Shown piece after piece: positions 1 through 7,930 of a stretch of 64,000 nt of DNA; position 1 is the first letter of the stretch, and the number at the start of each line of letters is the position of its first letter. The notes under the pieces were generated by a model that did no database searches, was not told the origin of the DNA, and saw nothing but the letters and a program-made list of their open reading frames with translations. Where the stretch lies: positions 62,001 through 126,000 of the forward strand of contig NZ_JANCPR020000012.1 of NCBI RefSeq assembly GCF_028657195.3, written 5' to 3'. Made by a program: the position numbers and the translations under genes. The stretch comes from Streptomyces iconiensis (GTDB lineage Bacteria > Actinomycetota > Actinomycetes > Streptomycetales > Streptomycetaceae).

Positions 1-78
1 ATCCCCGAGTCCAACCACACCGTCCCCACCGACGCACCGGACGCCCTGGCCGGCGCCCTGCGCGCCTTCCTCGCGTAG
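1..78 (+). CDS. C-terminal end of a probable alpha/beta hydrolase (partial)
   Basis: The first 25 codons up to TAG read as the tail of a protein whose body lies left of the window. The pattern of a His eight bases-pairs-worth of residues before an Asp/Ala-rich helix ending in LRAFLA (residues NHTVPTDAPDAL visible) is how many alpha/beta hydrolases end: the catalytic His followed by a last helix. Only the tail is visible, so the family call rests on this pattern alone. A weak hairpin (96-108, GGGCG-CGG-CGCCC) follows and may help termination. Confidence 0.4.
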   Translation: MPESNHTVPTDAPDALAGALRAFLA

Positions 79-225
79 GCCCGGCGTGCTCGTGCGGGCG
101 CGGCGCCCTGTCCTCTCGGCCCCCGTGGTGACGCGCGGTGGTCGGGCAGGGCCGCGACATGAGAATGACCTGAGAAACACCACAGAACGGAACCTGTCGC
201 CGCGCGCGACGCGTTCTTGTACAGG

Positions 226-1695
226 ATGAACAGGACAATCAGACGGGCGGGCACCGTCACTCTGCTCCTGGTGATGGCGCTGATGGTGCGGCTCACCTGG
301 GTGCAGGTGGTGCACGGCGAGGCGCTCGCGGACAGCGAAGACAACCGGCGGAACACCATCGAGCAGTACGCGAACCCGTTCGGCGACATCATCGTCGGCG
401 GCAAGCCCGTCACGGGCTCGAAGCGTACGGACGACGGTGACCTGCACTATCAGCGCACGTACACGGACGGGCCGCTGTACGCGCCGGTGACCGGCTTCAG
501 CTCACAGGTGCGCGGGTCGACCCAGCTGGAGGGCATCTACCAGAGCGTGCTGGACGGCACGGACGACCGGCTCAAGAACCCGGCCGACCTGCTGATGGGC
601 AAGAAGGCCAAGCCCGGCAACGTCCTGACCACGATCGACCCGGGCGTACAGCGCGCCGGCTACAAGGCGCTCGGCGGCAAGAAGGGCGCGGCCGTCGCGA
701 TCGACCCGGCCAACGGCAAGATCCTCGGTGTGGTGAGCACGCCGTCCTTCGACCCGTCCACCTTCGCGGGCAGCGGCAAGGACGACGCGAAGGCGTGGAA
801 CAAGCTGAACGCGCGCAGCGGCGGCGACAAGAACGACGACCAGCCGACGCTGAACCGCGCGCTGCGCCAGCCCGTACCGCCCGGCTCGACGTTCAAGCTG
901 GTCGTCGCGGCGGCGGCGCTGGAGGACGGGCTGTACTCGTCGGTCGACGTACCGACCCGCAGCCCCGACCCGTACACGCTCAAGGGCACCTCCACAGTGC
1001 TCAAGAACGAGAACGAGGCCGCGCCCTGCAAGAACGCCACCCTGCGTGACGCGCTGCGGTACTCGTGCAACAACGTGTTCGCGAAGCTGGCCACCGACCT
1101 GGGCAAGGACAAGGTACGCGCGCAGGCCGAGAAGTTCGGCTTCAACGACAGCAAGCAGGACGTGCCCGTACGCGCGACGAAGAGCGGCTACCCGGAGAAG
1201 ATGGACGAGGCGCAGACCGGCCTGTCGGGCATCGGGCAGTACGACGTGACCGCGACACCGCTCCAGATGGCGATGGTCACGCAGGCCATCGCGCACGGCG
1301 GCGAACTGGTCGATCCGCACATGGTCTCGCAGGTCCAGGACTCGGGCGGCGGCGCACTGCGCTCGTTCGAGGACCCGGCCTCGCACCGCGTCATGAGCGA
1401 GTCGAACGCCGAACAGTTGCGCTCCGCGATGGAGACGGTCGTCGAGCAGGGCACAGGCAGCAACGCGAAGATCCCGGGCGCCACGGTCGGCGGCAAGACC
1501 GGCACGGCCCAGCACGGGGTCGACAACAGCGGTACGCCGTATGCCTGGTTCACGTCCTACGGCGAAAGCTCCTCGGGCAAGCAGGTCGCTGTGGCCGTCG
1601 TGGTGGAGGACTCGGACGCGGCCCGCGCCGAGGTCAGCGGCAACGGACTGGCTGCGCCCATCGCCAAGAGCATGATGGGGGCCGCGCTGGGCTAG
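226..1695 (+). CDS. Class B penicillin-binding protein (peptidoglycan transpeptidase)
   Basis: A membrane-anchored D,D-transpeptidase of 489 residues that would cross-link peptidoglycan outside the membrane. One N-terminal membrane segment (about residues 8-28) is followed by a dimerisation region and a transpeptidase domain with all three motifs: SxxK as S221-T-F-K224, SxN as S280-C-N282, and KTGT at 424-427. There is no glycosyltransferase domain and no PASTA repeats, and the length matches the short PbpA-like class B enzymes of actinomycetes. The start is uncertain: ATG 226 gives the family-like N terminus, while TTG 217 is in frame; neither has a clear Shine-Dalgarno. It stands alone, converging on the gene ending at 1768. 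It is probably one of several paralogues in the genome. Confidence 0.9.
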   Translation: MNRTIRRAGTVTLLLVMALMVRLTWVQVVHGEALADSEDNRRNTIEQYANPFGDIIVGGKPVTGSKRTDDGDLHYQRTYTDGPLYAPVTGFSSQVRGSTQLEGIYQSVLDGTDDRLKNPADLLMGKKAKPGNVLTTIDPGVQRAGYKALGGKKGAAVAIDPANGKILGVVSTPSFDPSTFAGSGKDDAKAWNKLNARSGGDKNDDQPTLNRALRQPVPPGSTFKLVVAAAALEDGLYSSVDVPTRSPDPYTLKGTSTVLKNENEAAPCKNATLRDALRYSCNNVFAKLATDLGKDKVRAQAEKFGFNDSKQDVPVRATKSGYPEKMDEAQTGLSGIGQYDVTATPLQMAMVTQAIAHGGELVDPHMVSQVQDSGGGALRSFEDPASHRVMSESNAEQLRSAMETVVEQGTGSNAKIPGATVGGKTGTAQHGVDNSGTPYAWFTSYGESSSGKQVAVAVVVEDSDAARAEVSGNGLAAPIAKSMMGAALG

Positions 1696-1767
1696 CCTGC
1701 CCGTCCTGCCGGTGGGCTGCGCCCCTGTCCACGCCCCTCTCGGGCCCTCTCAGGCCGCAGGCCGCCG

Positions 1768-3027
1768 TTACGCCTTCAGGTGGTCCCGTACCGTCTCCAG
1801 GTCCAGGGCCGAGGCGAGGCCCGCGTGGTAGAGGCGTAGTTCGGTGGCGCCGAGTGTGCGGGCGTGTGCGGCGTCTTCCGCGAGGGTGTGCGGGGAGCCG
1901 CCCATGCCGGTGACGACGCCGAAGTTGGCCGCGAGGGTGCTCGCTGTGCCGGTGTGCACGGCGAACGGTCCGAGGGCTGCGGCCCGTTCGGTCGCCCCGC
2001 CGGGGCCTCCGGGGCACGGGACGACGACGCCGTCGGCGTGGGCGAGCACATCGGCGGGGTCGGCGCCCGCGTTGGCGCCCGTACGGTGCGGCGCGGGGTC
2101 GGCGTGCAGCAGTACGCGGAAGTCCGGTCCCGCCTCGGCACGTACGGCGGCCACCGCCTCCCGCTGGAGGGTGCGTGCCGCGCTGTCGCGCCACGCGGCG
2201 AACAGTGCGGCGTCGGCCGTGCCGAGCAGCGCGTCGATGGCGGTGCGCTCCCCCGCCCTGACGCCCCGCATCCCTGCGCCGGCGCTCGCGGCTGCCCCCT
2301 CGGCTGCCCCCGTACCGGTGGCCTCACCGCGCCACACGGGCTCCAGCGCGCCCCGTACGGCGGCGCGCAGCCGCGCGGGGTCGGCGCCCAGCGCCGCGTA
2401 CCCCTGCTCGCAGGTGTCGCAGAAGCACAGGGACATCAGGTAGGCGGCGGCGCCGCTGAGGCCCACACCCGCGATCTTGTCGTGTGCGTGCAGATGCGCG
2501 AGCCCGTACCAGCCGCAGGACTCCAGCTCGGTGCCGCGCGTCCCGGTTCCGGGGCGTACGGCGGCCTCGGCGGCGAGCGCGGTGAGGTAGCCGCGCACGT
2601 CCCGGCGTGCCGCACAGGGCGCCCACGGGTAGCGGTCGCCGTAGGCGTTGCGGACGCTGGTGTGCGGAAAGTCCTCGCCCATACGGGAGTTGTGCGCGAG
2701 GACGACCCAGGAGTGCACCTCCAGGCCGGCGCCGGTGAGCGCCAGCGCGGCCTCGGCGTACGGCCCGCCGGGGTCGTCGCTCACGGTCCAGCTCTGCTCG
2801 TACGGGTGCGGCGCCGTGCGTGGCCAGCGTGCGGGGTCGGGCGGGTAGAGCACAGCCGAGTGCCGCGCGGTGACGACGCGGTGGTGGGGGTGGCGCGGGG
2901 TGAGGGCGCGCGTGGAGTGGTAGGCGGAGGCGAGGGTGACCTGCTCGACGCCGAGCGCGGCCAGGCGCGCGGGTGCCTCGGGGTCGCCCACGACGTCCCA
3001 GGGGTAGACGAACGCTGAGGCCCGCAT
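1768..3027 (-). CDS. Unrecognised protein in operon with kdgD, possibly a TIM-barrel enzyme
   Basis: This 419-residue protein is not one I can name. It has no signal peptide or membrane segment. Alternating hydrophobic strands and helices, with conserved-looking acidic and aromatic patches (ELESCGWYGLAHLHAHDK near residue 165) and a cysteine cluster CFCDTC near residue 195, suggest a cytoplasmic barrel enzyme, perhaps related to glycoside hydrolases; this is inference only. Its ATG overlaps the TGA of kdgD by one base (TGATG at 3025-3029), so the two are translationally coupled and very probably act in the same sugar-acid pathway. The start is fixed by that overlap. The gene order suggests a role in releasing or processing uronic acids. 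Confidence 0.75.
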   Translation of the reverse strand: MRASAFVYPWDVVGDPEAPARLAALGVEQVTLASAYHSTRALTPRHPHHRVVTARHSAVLYPPDPARWPRTAPHPYEQSWTVSDDPGGPYAEAALALTGAGLEVHSWVVLAHNSRMGEDFPHTSVRNAYGDRYPWAPCAARRDVRGYLTALAAEAAVRPGTGTRGTELESCGWYGLAHLHAHDKIAGVGLSGAAAYLMSLCFCDTCEQGYAALGADPARLRAAVRGALEPVWRGEATGTGAAEGAAASAGAGMRGVRAGERTAIDALLGTADAALFAAWRDSAARTLQREAVAAVRAEAGPDFRVLLHADPAPHRTGANAGADPADVLAHADGVVVPCPGGPGGATERAAALGPFAVHTGTASTLAANFGVVTGMGGSPHTLAEDAAHARTLGATELRLYHAGLASALDLETVRDHLKA

Positions 3028-4022
3028 CAGCCGTTGCCGTCCCGCACCGCGTCGGCGGGTGCGCCGACCAGCTCAAGGCCCCTGTCGATGAGCGCGGCCA
3101 GCTCCTTGAGGTGTTCCGGCGTCGGCTCGGACAGCGGCGCGCGCACCCCGCCCACGTCGAGCCCCCGCAGCCGCACACCGGCCTTGACGAGCGAGACGGC
3201 ATAGCCGTTGCCCTGGTTGCGCAGTTCGACCAGGGGCACGTAGAAGCCGTCGAGCAGTTCGCGCACGGTCTCGTCGTCACCCGTCGCGAGTGCCCTGTGG
3301 AAGGCGAGCGCGATCTCCGGCGCGAAGCAGAAGACGGCGGAGGAGTAGAGGAGCACGCCGAGGACGCGGTAGGCGAGCCCCGTCAGTTCCGCCGTGGGCA
3401 GGCCGTTGAAGTACAGGAAGTCCCGGTCCAGGCCCGCGCTCCGCACGGCGGTGATGATGCGCTGCATCAGGTCCGGGTCGCCGTGCCCGTCCTTGAGCCC
3501 GACGATGCCGGGGTGCCTGGCCAGCTCGACGACGGTACGGGGCGTGAAGACGGCGTTGTCGCGCTGGTAGACGACGACGTCGAGCGACGTGGCCTCGGCG
3601 AGCGCCGTGTAGTGCCGTACGAGCCCTTCCTGGCTGGGCACGACGAGGTAGGGCGGCATCGCCAACAGCCCGTCGGCGCCCGCCTGTTCGGCCCGCAGGG
3701 CGAACTCCCTGGCGAGCGCGGGCCCGTACCCCGTACCGGCGACGACGGGCACTCTCCCCTCCGCCTCCTCGACGGCGGCGGCGACGCAGCCCTGGAACTC
3801 CTCCGGGGAGAGCGCGTGGAACTCTCCCGTTCCGCAGCAGGCGAAGACGGCTCCCGCACCTGCCTGGACACCGCGTCGCACGTGGGTGCGGAAGGTGTCG
3901 AGGTCGAGGGAGCCGTCCGGTGCGAAGGCCGTGACCGGGAAGAAGAGCAGCCCGTCGAGCCGCTCGGCGAGCGGCGGAGCTGACGGGGAAGCGGGGTGGG
4001 GCGAGGGCTCGGACGAGGGCAT
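3027..4022 (-). CDS. kdgD: 5-dehydro-4-deoxyglucarate dehydratase
   Basis: A 331-residue member of the dihydrodipicolinate synthase / N-acetylneuraminate lyase family. KdgD enzymes dehydrate and decarboxylate 5-dehydro-4-deoxy-D-glucarate to 2-oxoglutarate semialdehyde in oxidative uronate and glucarate breakdown. The N-terminal LLFFPVTAFAPDGSLD, the GTGEFHALSPEE loop and the Schiff-base lysine region (GIVGLKDGHGD, about residue 190) fit this subgroup better than DapA. ATG 4022 is supported by AAGGAG seven bases upstream. It is the first gene of a two-gene unit and faces uronate dehydrogenase across a shared promoter region. Glucarate dehydratase and the semialdehyde dehydrogenase needed to finish the pathway are not in the window. 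Confidence 0.9.
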   Translation of the reverse strand: MPSSEPSPHPASPSAPPLAERLDGLLFFPVTAFAPDGSLDLDTFRTHVRRGVQAGAGAVFACCGTGEFHALSPEEFQGCVAAAVEEAEGRVPVVAGTGYGPALAREFALRAEQAGADGLLAMPPYLVVPSQEGLVRHYTALAEATSLDVVVYQRDNAVFTPRTVVELARHPGIVGLKDGHGDPDLMQRIITAVRSAGLDRDFLYFNGLPTAELTGLAYRVLGVLLYSSAVFCFAPEIALAFHRALATGDDETVRELLDGFYVPLVELRNQGNGYAVSLVKAGVRLRGLDVGGVRAPLSEPTPEHLKELAALIDRGLELVGAPADAVRDGNG

Positions 4023-4077
4023 GCAGCGCTCCTTGGAGGGCCGGGTGACGCATCAGCCCCCGACCGTGCACGTTTCT

Positions 4078-4094
4078 GATTCACGTCTATATTC
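4078..4094. promoter_or_regulatory. Operator-like site over the kdgD -10
   Basis: The word GATTCACGTCTATATTC covers the predicted kdgD -10 hexamer. A closely related word lies in the same direction near the udh start (4253-4270); the shared pattern is GAWTCRCGTCTAYRWW. Two copies in one divergent promoter region suggest binding of one repressor, possibly of GntR or IclR type; no regulator gene is adjacent. Confidence 0.4.
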
Positions 4095-4114
4095 CTGAAC
4101 GATCGCCACGCTAA
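4086..4114 (-). promoter_or_regulatory. Predicted kdgD promoter
   Basis: Read on the minus strand, TTAGCG (4114-4109), a 17-base spacer and TATAGA (4091-4086) form a plausible vegetative promoter, with transcription starting about 55-60 bases before the kdgD ATG. The -10 is overlapped by the operator-like site. Confidence 0.45.
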
Positions 4115-4209
4115 GGCAGCGCCTCATCACCGGTCAAGGCCGAAGTCCCGCCACAGCGAGCGGATTTCGGCACTCCACAGCATCCGCCGCGCGCTGTGGC
4201 GCCGCTCCC

Positions 4210-4238
4210 TTGACGGCACGGAGGGCGCTCCCTAGCGT
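4210..4238 (+). promoter_or_regulatory. Predicted udh promoter
   Basis: TTGACG (4210-4215), exactly 17 bases, then TAGCGT (4233-4238): a near-consensus streptomycete housekeeping promoter. Transcription would start near 4245, just upstream of the second operator-like word. Confidence 0.65.
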
Positions 4239-4252
4239 CTCTCCTCATATAT

Positions 4253-4270
4253 GAATCGCGTCTACGAATG
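4253..4270. promoter_or_regulatory. Operator-like site downstream of the udh transcription start
   Basis: The word GAATCGCGTCTACGAATG matches the kdgD-side word at most of its first 13 positions. It lies between the predicted udh transcription start and its Shine-Dalgarno, where a bound repressor would block elongation. Confidence 0.4.
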
Positions 4271-4282
4271 GAGACCGTGCCG

Positions 4283-5098
4283 ATGCCCGCACCCCGTACC
4301 GTCCTGCTCACAGGCGCCACAGGCGGCCTCGGCACCCTGATGCGCGGCCTGCTGCCCTCGTACGGATACGCGCTGCGGTCACTCGACCTGCGACCGGTCG
4401 AGGGCGACCCCGAGGCGGTCGCCCTCGACCTCGGCACGGCGGACGAGGAGGCCCTGCGCGCGGCGGTGAGCGGCGTCGACGCGATCGTGCACCTCGCGGG
4501 CATCTCACTGGAGGCCCCGTTCGAGAAGATCCTCGCCGCCAACATCCGGGGCACGTACGCGCTGTACGAGGCCGCACGGGCCGAGGGGGTGCGCCGCATC
4601 GTGTTCGCCTCGTCCAACCACGCGGTCGGCTTCACCCCCGTGCCCGCCGAGGGAGCGCCGCCGATCCCGCTCGGCACCCCGCGCCGCCCCGACACCTTCT
4701 ACGGGCTGTCCAAGTCCTTCGGCGAGGACCTCGCACAGCTCTACTGGGACCGGCACGGCATCGAAACCGTCTCCGTACGCATCGGCTCCTGCTTCCCCGA
4801 GCCGACCTCCGTACGGATGCTCTCGATCTGGATGAGCCCGGCCGACGGCGCGCGCCTCTTCCACGCGGCGCTCACGGCCGCTGACGTCGGCCACACCGTC
4901 GTCTACGGCTCCTCGGCCAACACCCGCCTGTGGTGGGACCTCTCCTCGGCGCGCGCCCTCGGCTACGAGCCGCAGGACGACTCCGAACCGTACGCCGCCG
5001 AACTCATCGACAAGTATGGAGAGTTGGACCCCGCCGATCCGGACCAGGCCCACCTGGGCGGCCACTTCTGCACGCACCCGCCCCTCTGGCCACACTGA
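4283..5098 (+). CDS. udh: Uronate dehydrogenase (NAD-dependent SDR)
   Basis: An extended-type short-chain dehydrogenase of 271 residues that would oxidise D-glucuronate or D-galacturonate to the aldarolactone with NAD, feeding the KdgD route encoded opposite. The N terminus carries the nucleotide-binding GATGGLG; SSNHAVGF and the catalytic YGLSK (Tyr-x-x-x-Lys, about residue 140) are present, and VSVRIGSCFPEP is typical of uronate dehydrogenases. I prefer ATG 4283 because GGAGA lies nine bases upstream; ATG 4268 is in frame but has no Shine-Dalgarno and falls in the operator-like word. Expression is probably induced by uronates through the shared operator words. Confidence 0.85.
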   Translation: MPAPRTVLLTGATGGLGTLMRGLLPSYGYALRSLDLRPVEGDPEAVALDLGTADEEALRAAVSGVDAIVHLAGISLEAPFEKILAANIRGTYALYEAARAEGVRRIVFASSNHAVGFTPVPAEGAPPIPLGTPRRPDTFYGLSKSFGEDLAQLYWDRHGIETVSVRIGSCFPEPTSVRMLSIWMSPADGARLFHAALTAADVGHTVVYGSSANTRLWWDLSSARALGYEPQDDSEPYAAELIDKYGELDPADPDQAHLGGHFCTHPPLWPH

Positions 5099-5159
5099 CC
5101 CGAACGGCACCAGGCATGATGGGACCGCAACCGATCAACCACGGGGAGGCCCCTGCCGT

Positions 5160-5492
5160 ATGCTCGCCGCTCAACTCGCCGAATCGGAAACGGACACGAA
5201 GCTCTCGGACCTCGCCAGCTCGGGCGTCGTGAGCTGGATCATTCTGGGCCTGGTCGCGGGCACCATAGCCAAGATCCTGCTACCGGGCCGCGATCCGGGC
5301 GGCATCGTCGGCACGGTGCTCATCGGTATCGCGGGTGCCTTCCTCGGCGGCTGGCTCTCCGCGACCTTCCTCGACCGCCCGATAGAGAACAACTTCGTCG
5401 ACCCCAGCCTCTGGGTCGCCGCCGTCGCCGGCTCCCTCGTCCTCCTCATCGCCTACCGCATCTTCTTCGGCAACAGCCGCGGCCGGCGCTGA
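5160..5492 (+). CDS. GlsB/YeaQ/YmgE family membrane protein
   Basis: A 110-residue protein with three membrane segments (about residues 24-42, 50-70 and 88-105) and the family pattern WIILGLVAGTIAKILLPGRD followed by a glycine-rich GTVLIGIAGAFLGGW. Family members are small inner-membrane proteins linked to general stress; the biochemical role is unknown. The start is set by GGGGAGG about ten bases before ATG 5160. A GTG at 5229 would give the more usual short N terminus, but it has no Shine-Dalgarno. The gene follows udh by 61 bases, though a shared function is not evident. Confidence 0.85.
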   Translation: MLAAQLAESETDTKLSDLASSGVVSWIILGLVAGTIAKILLPGRDPGGIVGTVLIGIAGAFLGGWLSATFLDRPIENNFVDPSLWVAAVAGSLVLLIAYRIFFGNSRGRR

Positions 5493-5506
5493 CGCCTGGC
5501 CCCGTC

Positions 5507-5523
5507 GGCCCCGGGCCGGGGCC
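5507..5523 (+). terminator. Short GC hairpin after the GlsB-family gene
   Basis: GGCCCCGG-G-CCGGGGCC begins 14 bases after the stop codon. It has no T run, as is usual for Streptomyces terminators. Confidence 0.45.
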
Positions 5524-5591
5524 GGGAACGCCCGGCCGCTCCCGTGCGGCCGAGGCTCCGCCCGCCGGGCAAGGCCACTGCCGCACACGCT

Positions 5592-5611
5592 GTTTCGGGC
5601 ACGGCCGAAAC
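5592..5611. promoter_or_regulatory. Inverted repeat upstream of the secreted protein gene
   Basis: GTTTCGG-N6-CCGAAAC lies about 100 bases before the ATG at 5712. Its size and position suit a transcription factor site, but no factor can be named. Confidence 0.3.
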
Positions 5612-5711
5612 CCTGGCGAGGCGGAGCGCGCACCCCCCACTGTGGGTGGCGATCTGCTGTACGGGGGATGCGTCGCCCCCGGGGAAGCGGCGCGGAATCG
5701 GGGGAAGACAG

Positions 5712-6191
5712 ATGCGTGCGCGACGACTGTTCGTCACGGCGGCCGGCACCGGGATCATGGCGCTGGCCATCGCGGGACCCGCTGCGGCCCAGCCCGCCGG
5801 CGCGGCGAGCCAGGCCCGGCCCGCCGGTACAGCCGAAGAGGTCAGGCCCATGGACGGATGCACCTTCTTCTGGTGCGGCACCGTCGGCAATGGGACCAAG
5901 ACCCGCGTCAAGATCTGCGAGTCCTGGGGCAAGGACGGCGCCAACCAGGCATACCAGAAGAAGGCGGCCTGCAAGTCCGGCCGCACGTCGTACGTGAAGC
6001 CCGGGCAGACCCGCGGCACGGACACCGACGAGGACCTGGACGCCCTCTACGTACCGAAGGGCAAGACGTTCAAGGGCTCCTACGTGTGCACGTTCGGCGG
6101 CTCCAAGGGGAAGATGACCTGGACCCACAAGAAGAGCGGCTGGTGGAAGTTCGGCACCGACTGCGAGGTACTCGTCCGCTCGGTCTCCTAG
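5712..6191 (+). CDS. Small secreted protein of unknown function
   Basis: A 159-residue protein starting with a clear Sec signal peptide: charged RARR, a hydrophobic core, then AGPAAAQPA with a likely AxA cleavage near residue 25. The mature part is basic and holds four to five cysteines (CTFFWCG, KICESW, KAACKSG, SYVCTF, TDCEVL), suggesting disulfides in an extracellular fold. I recognise no named domain. The start is supported by GGGGAAGA a few bases upstream. A strong hairpin follows directly, so it is a single-gene transcript. It may be specific to streptomycetes. Confidence 0.75.
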   Translation: MRARRLFVTAAGTGIMALAIAGPAAAQPAGAASQARPAGTAEEVRPMDGCTFFWCGTVGNGTKTRVKICESWGKDGANQAYQKKAACKSGRTSYVKPGQTRGTDTDEDLDALYVPKGKTFKGSYVCTFGGSKGKMTWTHKKSGWWKFGTDCEVLVRSVS

Positions 6192-6207
6192 CTCAGGCAC
6201 CAGCGGC

Positions 6208-6266
6208 TTTCACCGCTTTGACGTGCGGCTTCGCGGATGACATTGCCGCACGTCAGAGCGGTGGAA
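6208..6266 (+). terminator. 22-bp stem terminator after the secreted protein gene
   Basis: Arms 6208-6229 and 6245-6266 pair over 22 positions with only two G-U wobbles around a 15-base loop, starting 16 bases after the stop. This is one of the strongest stems in the window. Confidence 0.75.
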
Positions 6267-6431
6267 GGCGCGTTGTGCCACTGGTCAGGCAGCCGTCCAG
6301 GCACGCGTCGGCGCGCGGACCCACGGCGGTGGGCCGCACGTGTGATCGCGTCGGACGGGGCGCTTGTGAAAGGGTGGACAAGCGGTGCTGGACACCGTGG
6401 CACGAGTACCCCGATGTGTAAGGAGGCGCCC

Positions 6432-6509
6432 ATGTCGTCCAAGCGACGCCGTAAGAAGAAGGCCCGCCGTAGCAACGCGGCCAACCACGGTAAGCGGCCT
6501 CAGTCCTGA
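6432..6509 (+). CDS. Small basic ribosomal protein, bL37 type
   Basis: A 25-residue peptide beginning MSSKRRRKKKARR and ending ANHGKRPQS. The Arg/Lys run followed by ANHGKRP is the hallmark of the actinobacterial large-subunit protein bL37, a tiny protein first seen in mycobacterial ribosome structures. A strong AAGGAGG (6420-6426) sits five bases before the ATG, as expected for a highly translated gene, and a terminator follows at once. It is easily missed because of its length. The family call is from memory of the motif; the coding status itself is well supported by the ribosome binding site and the terminator. Confidence 0.75.
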   Translation: MSSKRRRKKKARRSNAANHGKRPQS

Positions 6510-6514
6510 ACGCC

Positions 6515-6552
6515 GTTCCCGCGTGCCCCACTTCCGTGCGGCACGCGGGAAC
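6515..6552 (+). terminator. Terminator after the bL37-type gene
   Basis: GTTCCCGCGTGCC (6515-6527) pairs perfectly with GGCACGCGGGAAC (6540-6552) around a 12-base loop, five bases after the stop. It can also act for the convergent TerD gene. Confidence 0.75.
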
Positions 6553-6613
6553 CGCTTCCCCCCGCCGGGAACGGCAGCCGGACCGGCGCAGCGGGGCCCC
6601 GTCATGAGACGGG

Positions 6614-7822
6614 CTACAGCACGGAAGCACCCGGCTTCACCATGCCGCGCACCGTGCGCGAATCGACGTACTCGCCGAGCGCCGTCATCTCCCACTCTCC
6701 GGAGAACTGGCGGATCAGCTTGGCCATCAGCACGCCCGTACGGGACTCGGACTGCGTGAGGTCGAAGCGGACCAGCTCGGCCCCCGCGCCGTCGAGGAGC
6801 CGGCAGTACGCCTTGGCGACATCGGTGAACTTCTGGCCCGAGAACGAGTTCACCGTAAAGACGAGCCCCGTGACCTGCGGCGGGAGGTCGCCGAGGTGGA
6901 CGGTGATGGCCTCGTCGTCGCCGGCGCCCTCTCCCGTGAGGTTGTCGCCCGAGTGCTGGATGACGCCACCGAGGATGGCGAGCTTCCCGAAGTAACAGGC
7001 GTCGATCTTCTTGCGGTTGGAGTCGTACGCGATGACCGAGGCATCGAGGTCGATGTCCTTGGCCCGCTTGCCCGCGCGGAAGACCGGCTCCCAGCCGAGG
7101 CCCATACGTACGGACGACAGCAGCGGCTGGCCGCCCTTGACCAGCGAAACGGTCTGGTTCTTCTGGAGGCTGACCTTGCCCTTGTCGAGATTGATCTTGC
7201 CGCTCGCGGCGGGAGGCGCGGGAGCAGCAGGCGCCACCGGAGCAGCGGGGGCCGCCGGGGCCGGCGCGGGTGTGGGCGCTGCGGGTGTGGGGGCAGCGGG
7301 TGTGGGGGCAGCGGGCGCTGCGGCGGGCGGCGGCTCTTCGACGTTGACGCCGAAGTCGGCGGCGATACCGCCGAGCCCGTTCGCGTACCCCTGGCCCACG
7401 GCGCGCACCTTCCACGCGTCGCCCCTGCGGTACAGCTCGACCACGAGCAGCGCGGTCTCCGTGCCGAGCTGGGGCGGCGTGAAGGTGGCCAGCACCGCGT
7501 TCGTCGCGGTGTCGCGGACCGTTGCCGTGGGCACCGTGCCCGCGAAGGTGGCGCCGGTGTCCAGGCTGGCGGTGACGACGACCTTGGCGATCTCGGCGGG
7601 GACCGCGCCGGTCTCCACGGTGATGGTGTCGGCGGGACCGGTGCCGTGCGTCACGCCGGGCGCGCTCGGCTGGTTGTAGAAGACGAAGTCGTCGTCCGAG
7701 CGCACCTTGCCCTCGGGACCCAGCAGGAGCGCCGAGATGTCGAGCTTGTTGGGTGCGGTCACATCCACCGCCACGCGCTGCGCGGTGAGTGGAAGGTTCG
7801 AGCCGGGAGTCATTGCCGTCAT
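6614..7822 (-). CDS. Double TerD-domain protein (tellurium-resistance/stress family)
   Basis: A 402-residue cytoplasmic protein with two TerD-like domains joined by a Pro/Ala linker. The first domain (about residues 1-150) contains the acidic SDDDFVFYNQPS, and the second (about 205-400) contains GLGWEP, DLDASVIAYD and GAGDDEAITVHL, the calcium-binding acidic patterns of TerD proteins. The linker (about 155-200) is a run of AAPTP units encoded by degenerate DNA repeats. TerD proteins belong to stress and tellurite-resistance systems; their exact biochemistry is not settled. No other ter gene is adjacent. ATG 7822 and ATG 7813 are both possible and neither has a clear Shine-Dalgarno. Confidence 0.85.
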   Translation of the reverse strand: MTAMTPGSNLPLTAQRVAVDVTAPNKLDISALLLGPEGKVRSDDDFVFYNQPSAPGVTHGTGPADTITVETGAVPAEIAKVVVTASLDTGATFAGTVPTATVRDTATNAVLATFTPPQLGTETALLVVELYRRGDAWKVRAVGQGYANGLGGIAADFGVNVEEPPPAAAPAAPTPAAPTPAAPTPAPAPAAPAAPVAPAAPAPPAASGKINLDKGKVSLQKNQTVSLVKGGQPLLSSVRMGLGWEPVFRAGKRAKDIDLDASVIAYDSNRKKIDACYFGKLAILGGVIQHSGDNLTGEGAGDDEAITVHLGDLPPQVTGLVFTVNSFSGQKFTDVAKAYCRLLDGAGAELVRFDLTQSESRTGVLMAKLIRQFSGEWEMTALGEYVDSRTVRGMVKPGASVL

Positions 7823-7866
7823 GACGGGGGTAACGACCGGCTTCGCTTTGCGGTTCCTTTGCCGAG

Positions 7867-7895
7867 CCGGGGGTCCTGCTGCGCCGCTCCCCCGG
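7867..7895 (-). terminator. Hairpin downstream of the methyltransferase gene
   Basis: CCGGGGG (7867-7873) pairs with CCCCCGG (7889-7895) around 15 bases, 36 bases beyond the stop codon of the minus-strand gene ending at 7931. Confidence 0.4.
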
Positions 7896-7930
7896 AACGG
7901 CCCCGGCCGGCCTGCGTCCCGCCGCCCCGA

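Noticed and set aside
502..1515. Long minus-strand frame opposite the penicillin-binding protein gene
   Set aside because: It is Arg/Val/Leu-rich without any domain and exists because high third-position GC keeps the antisense frames open; the plus strand has all three transpeptidase motifs.
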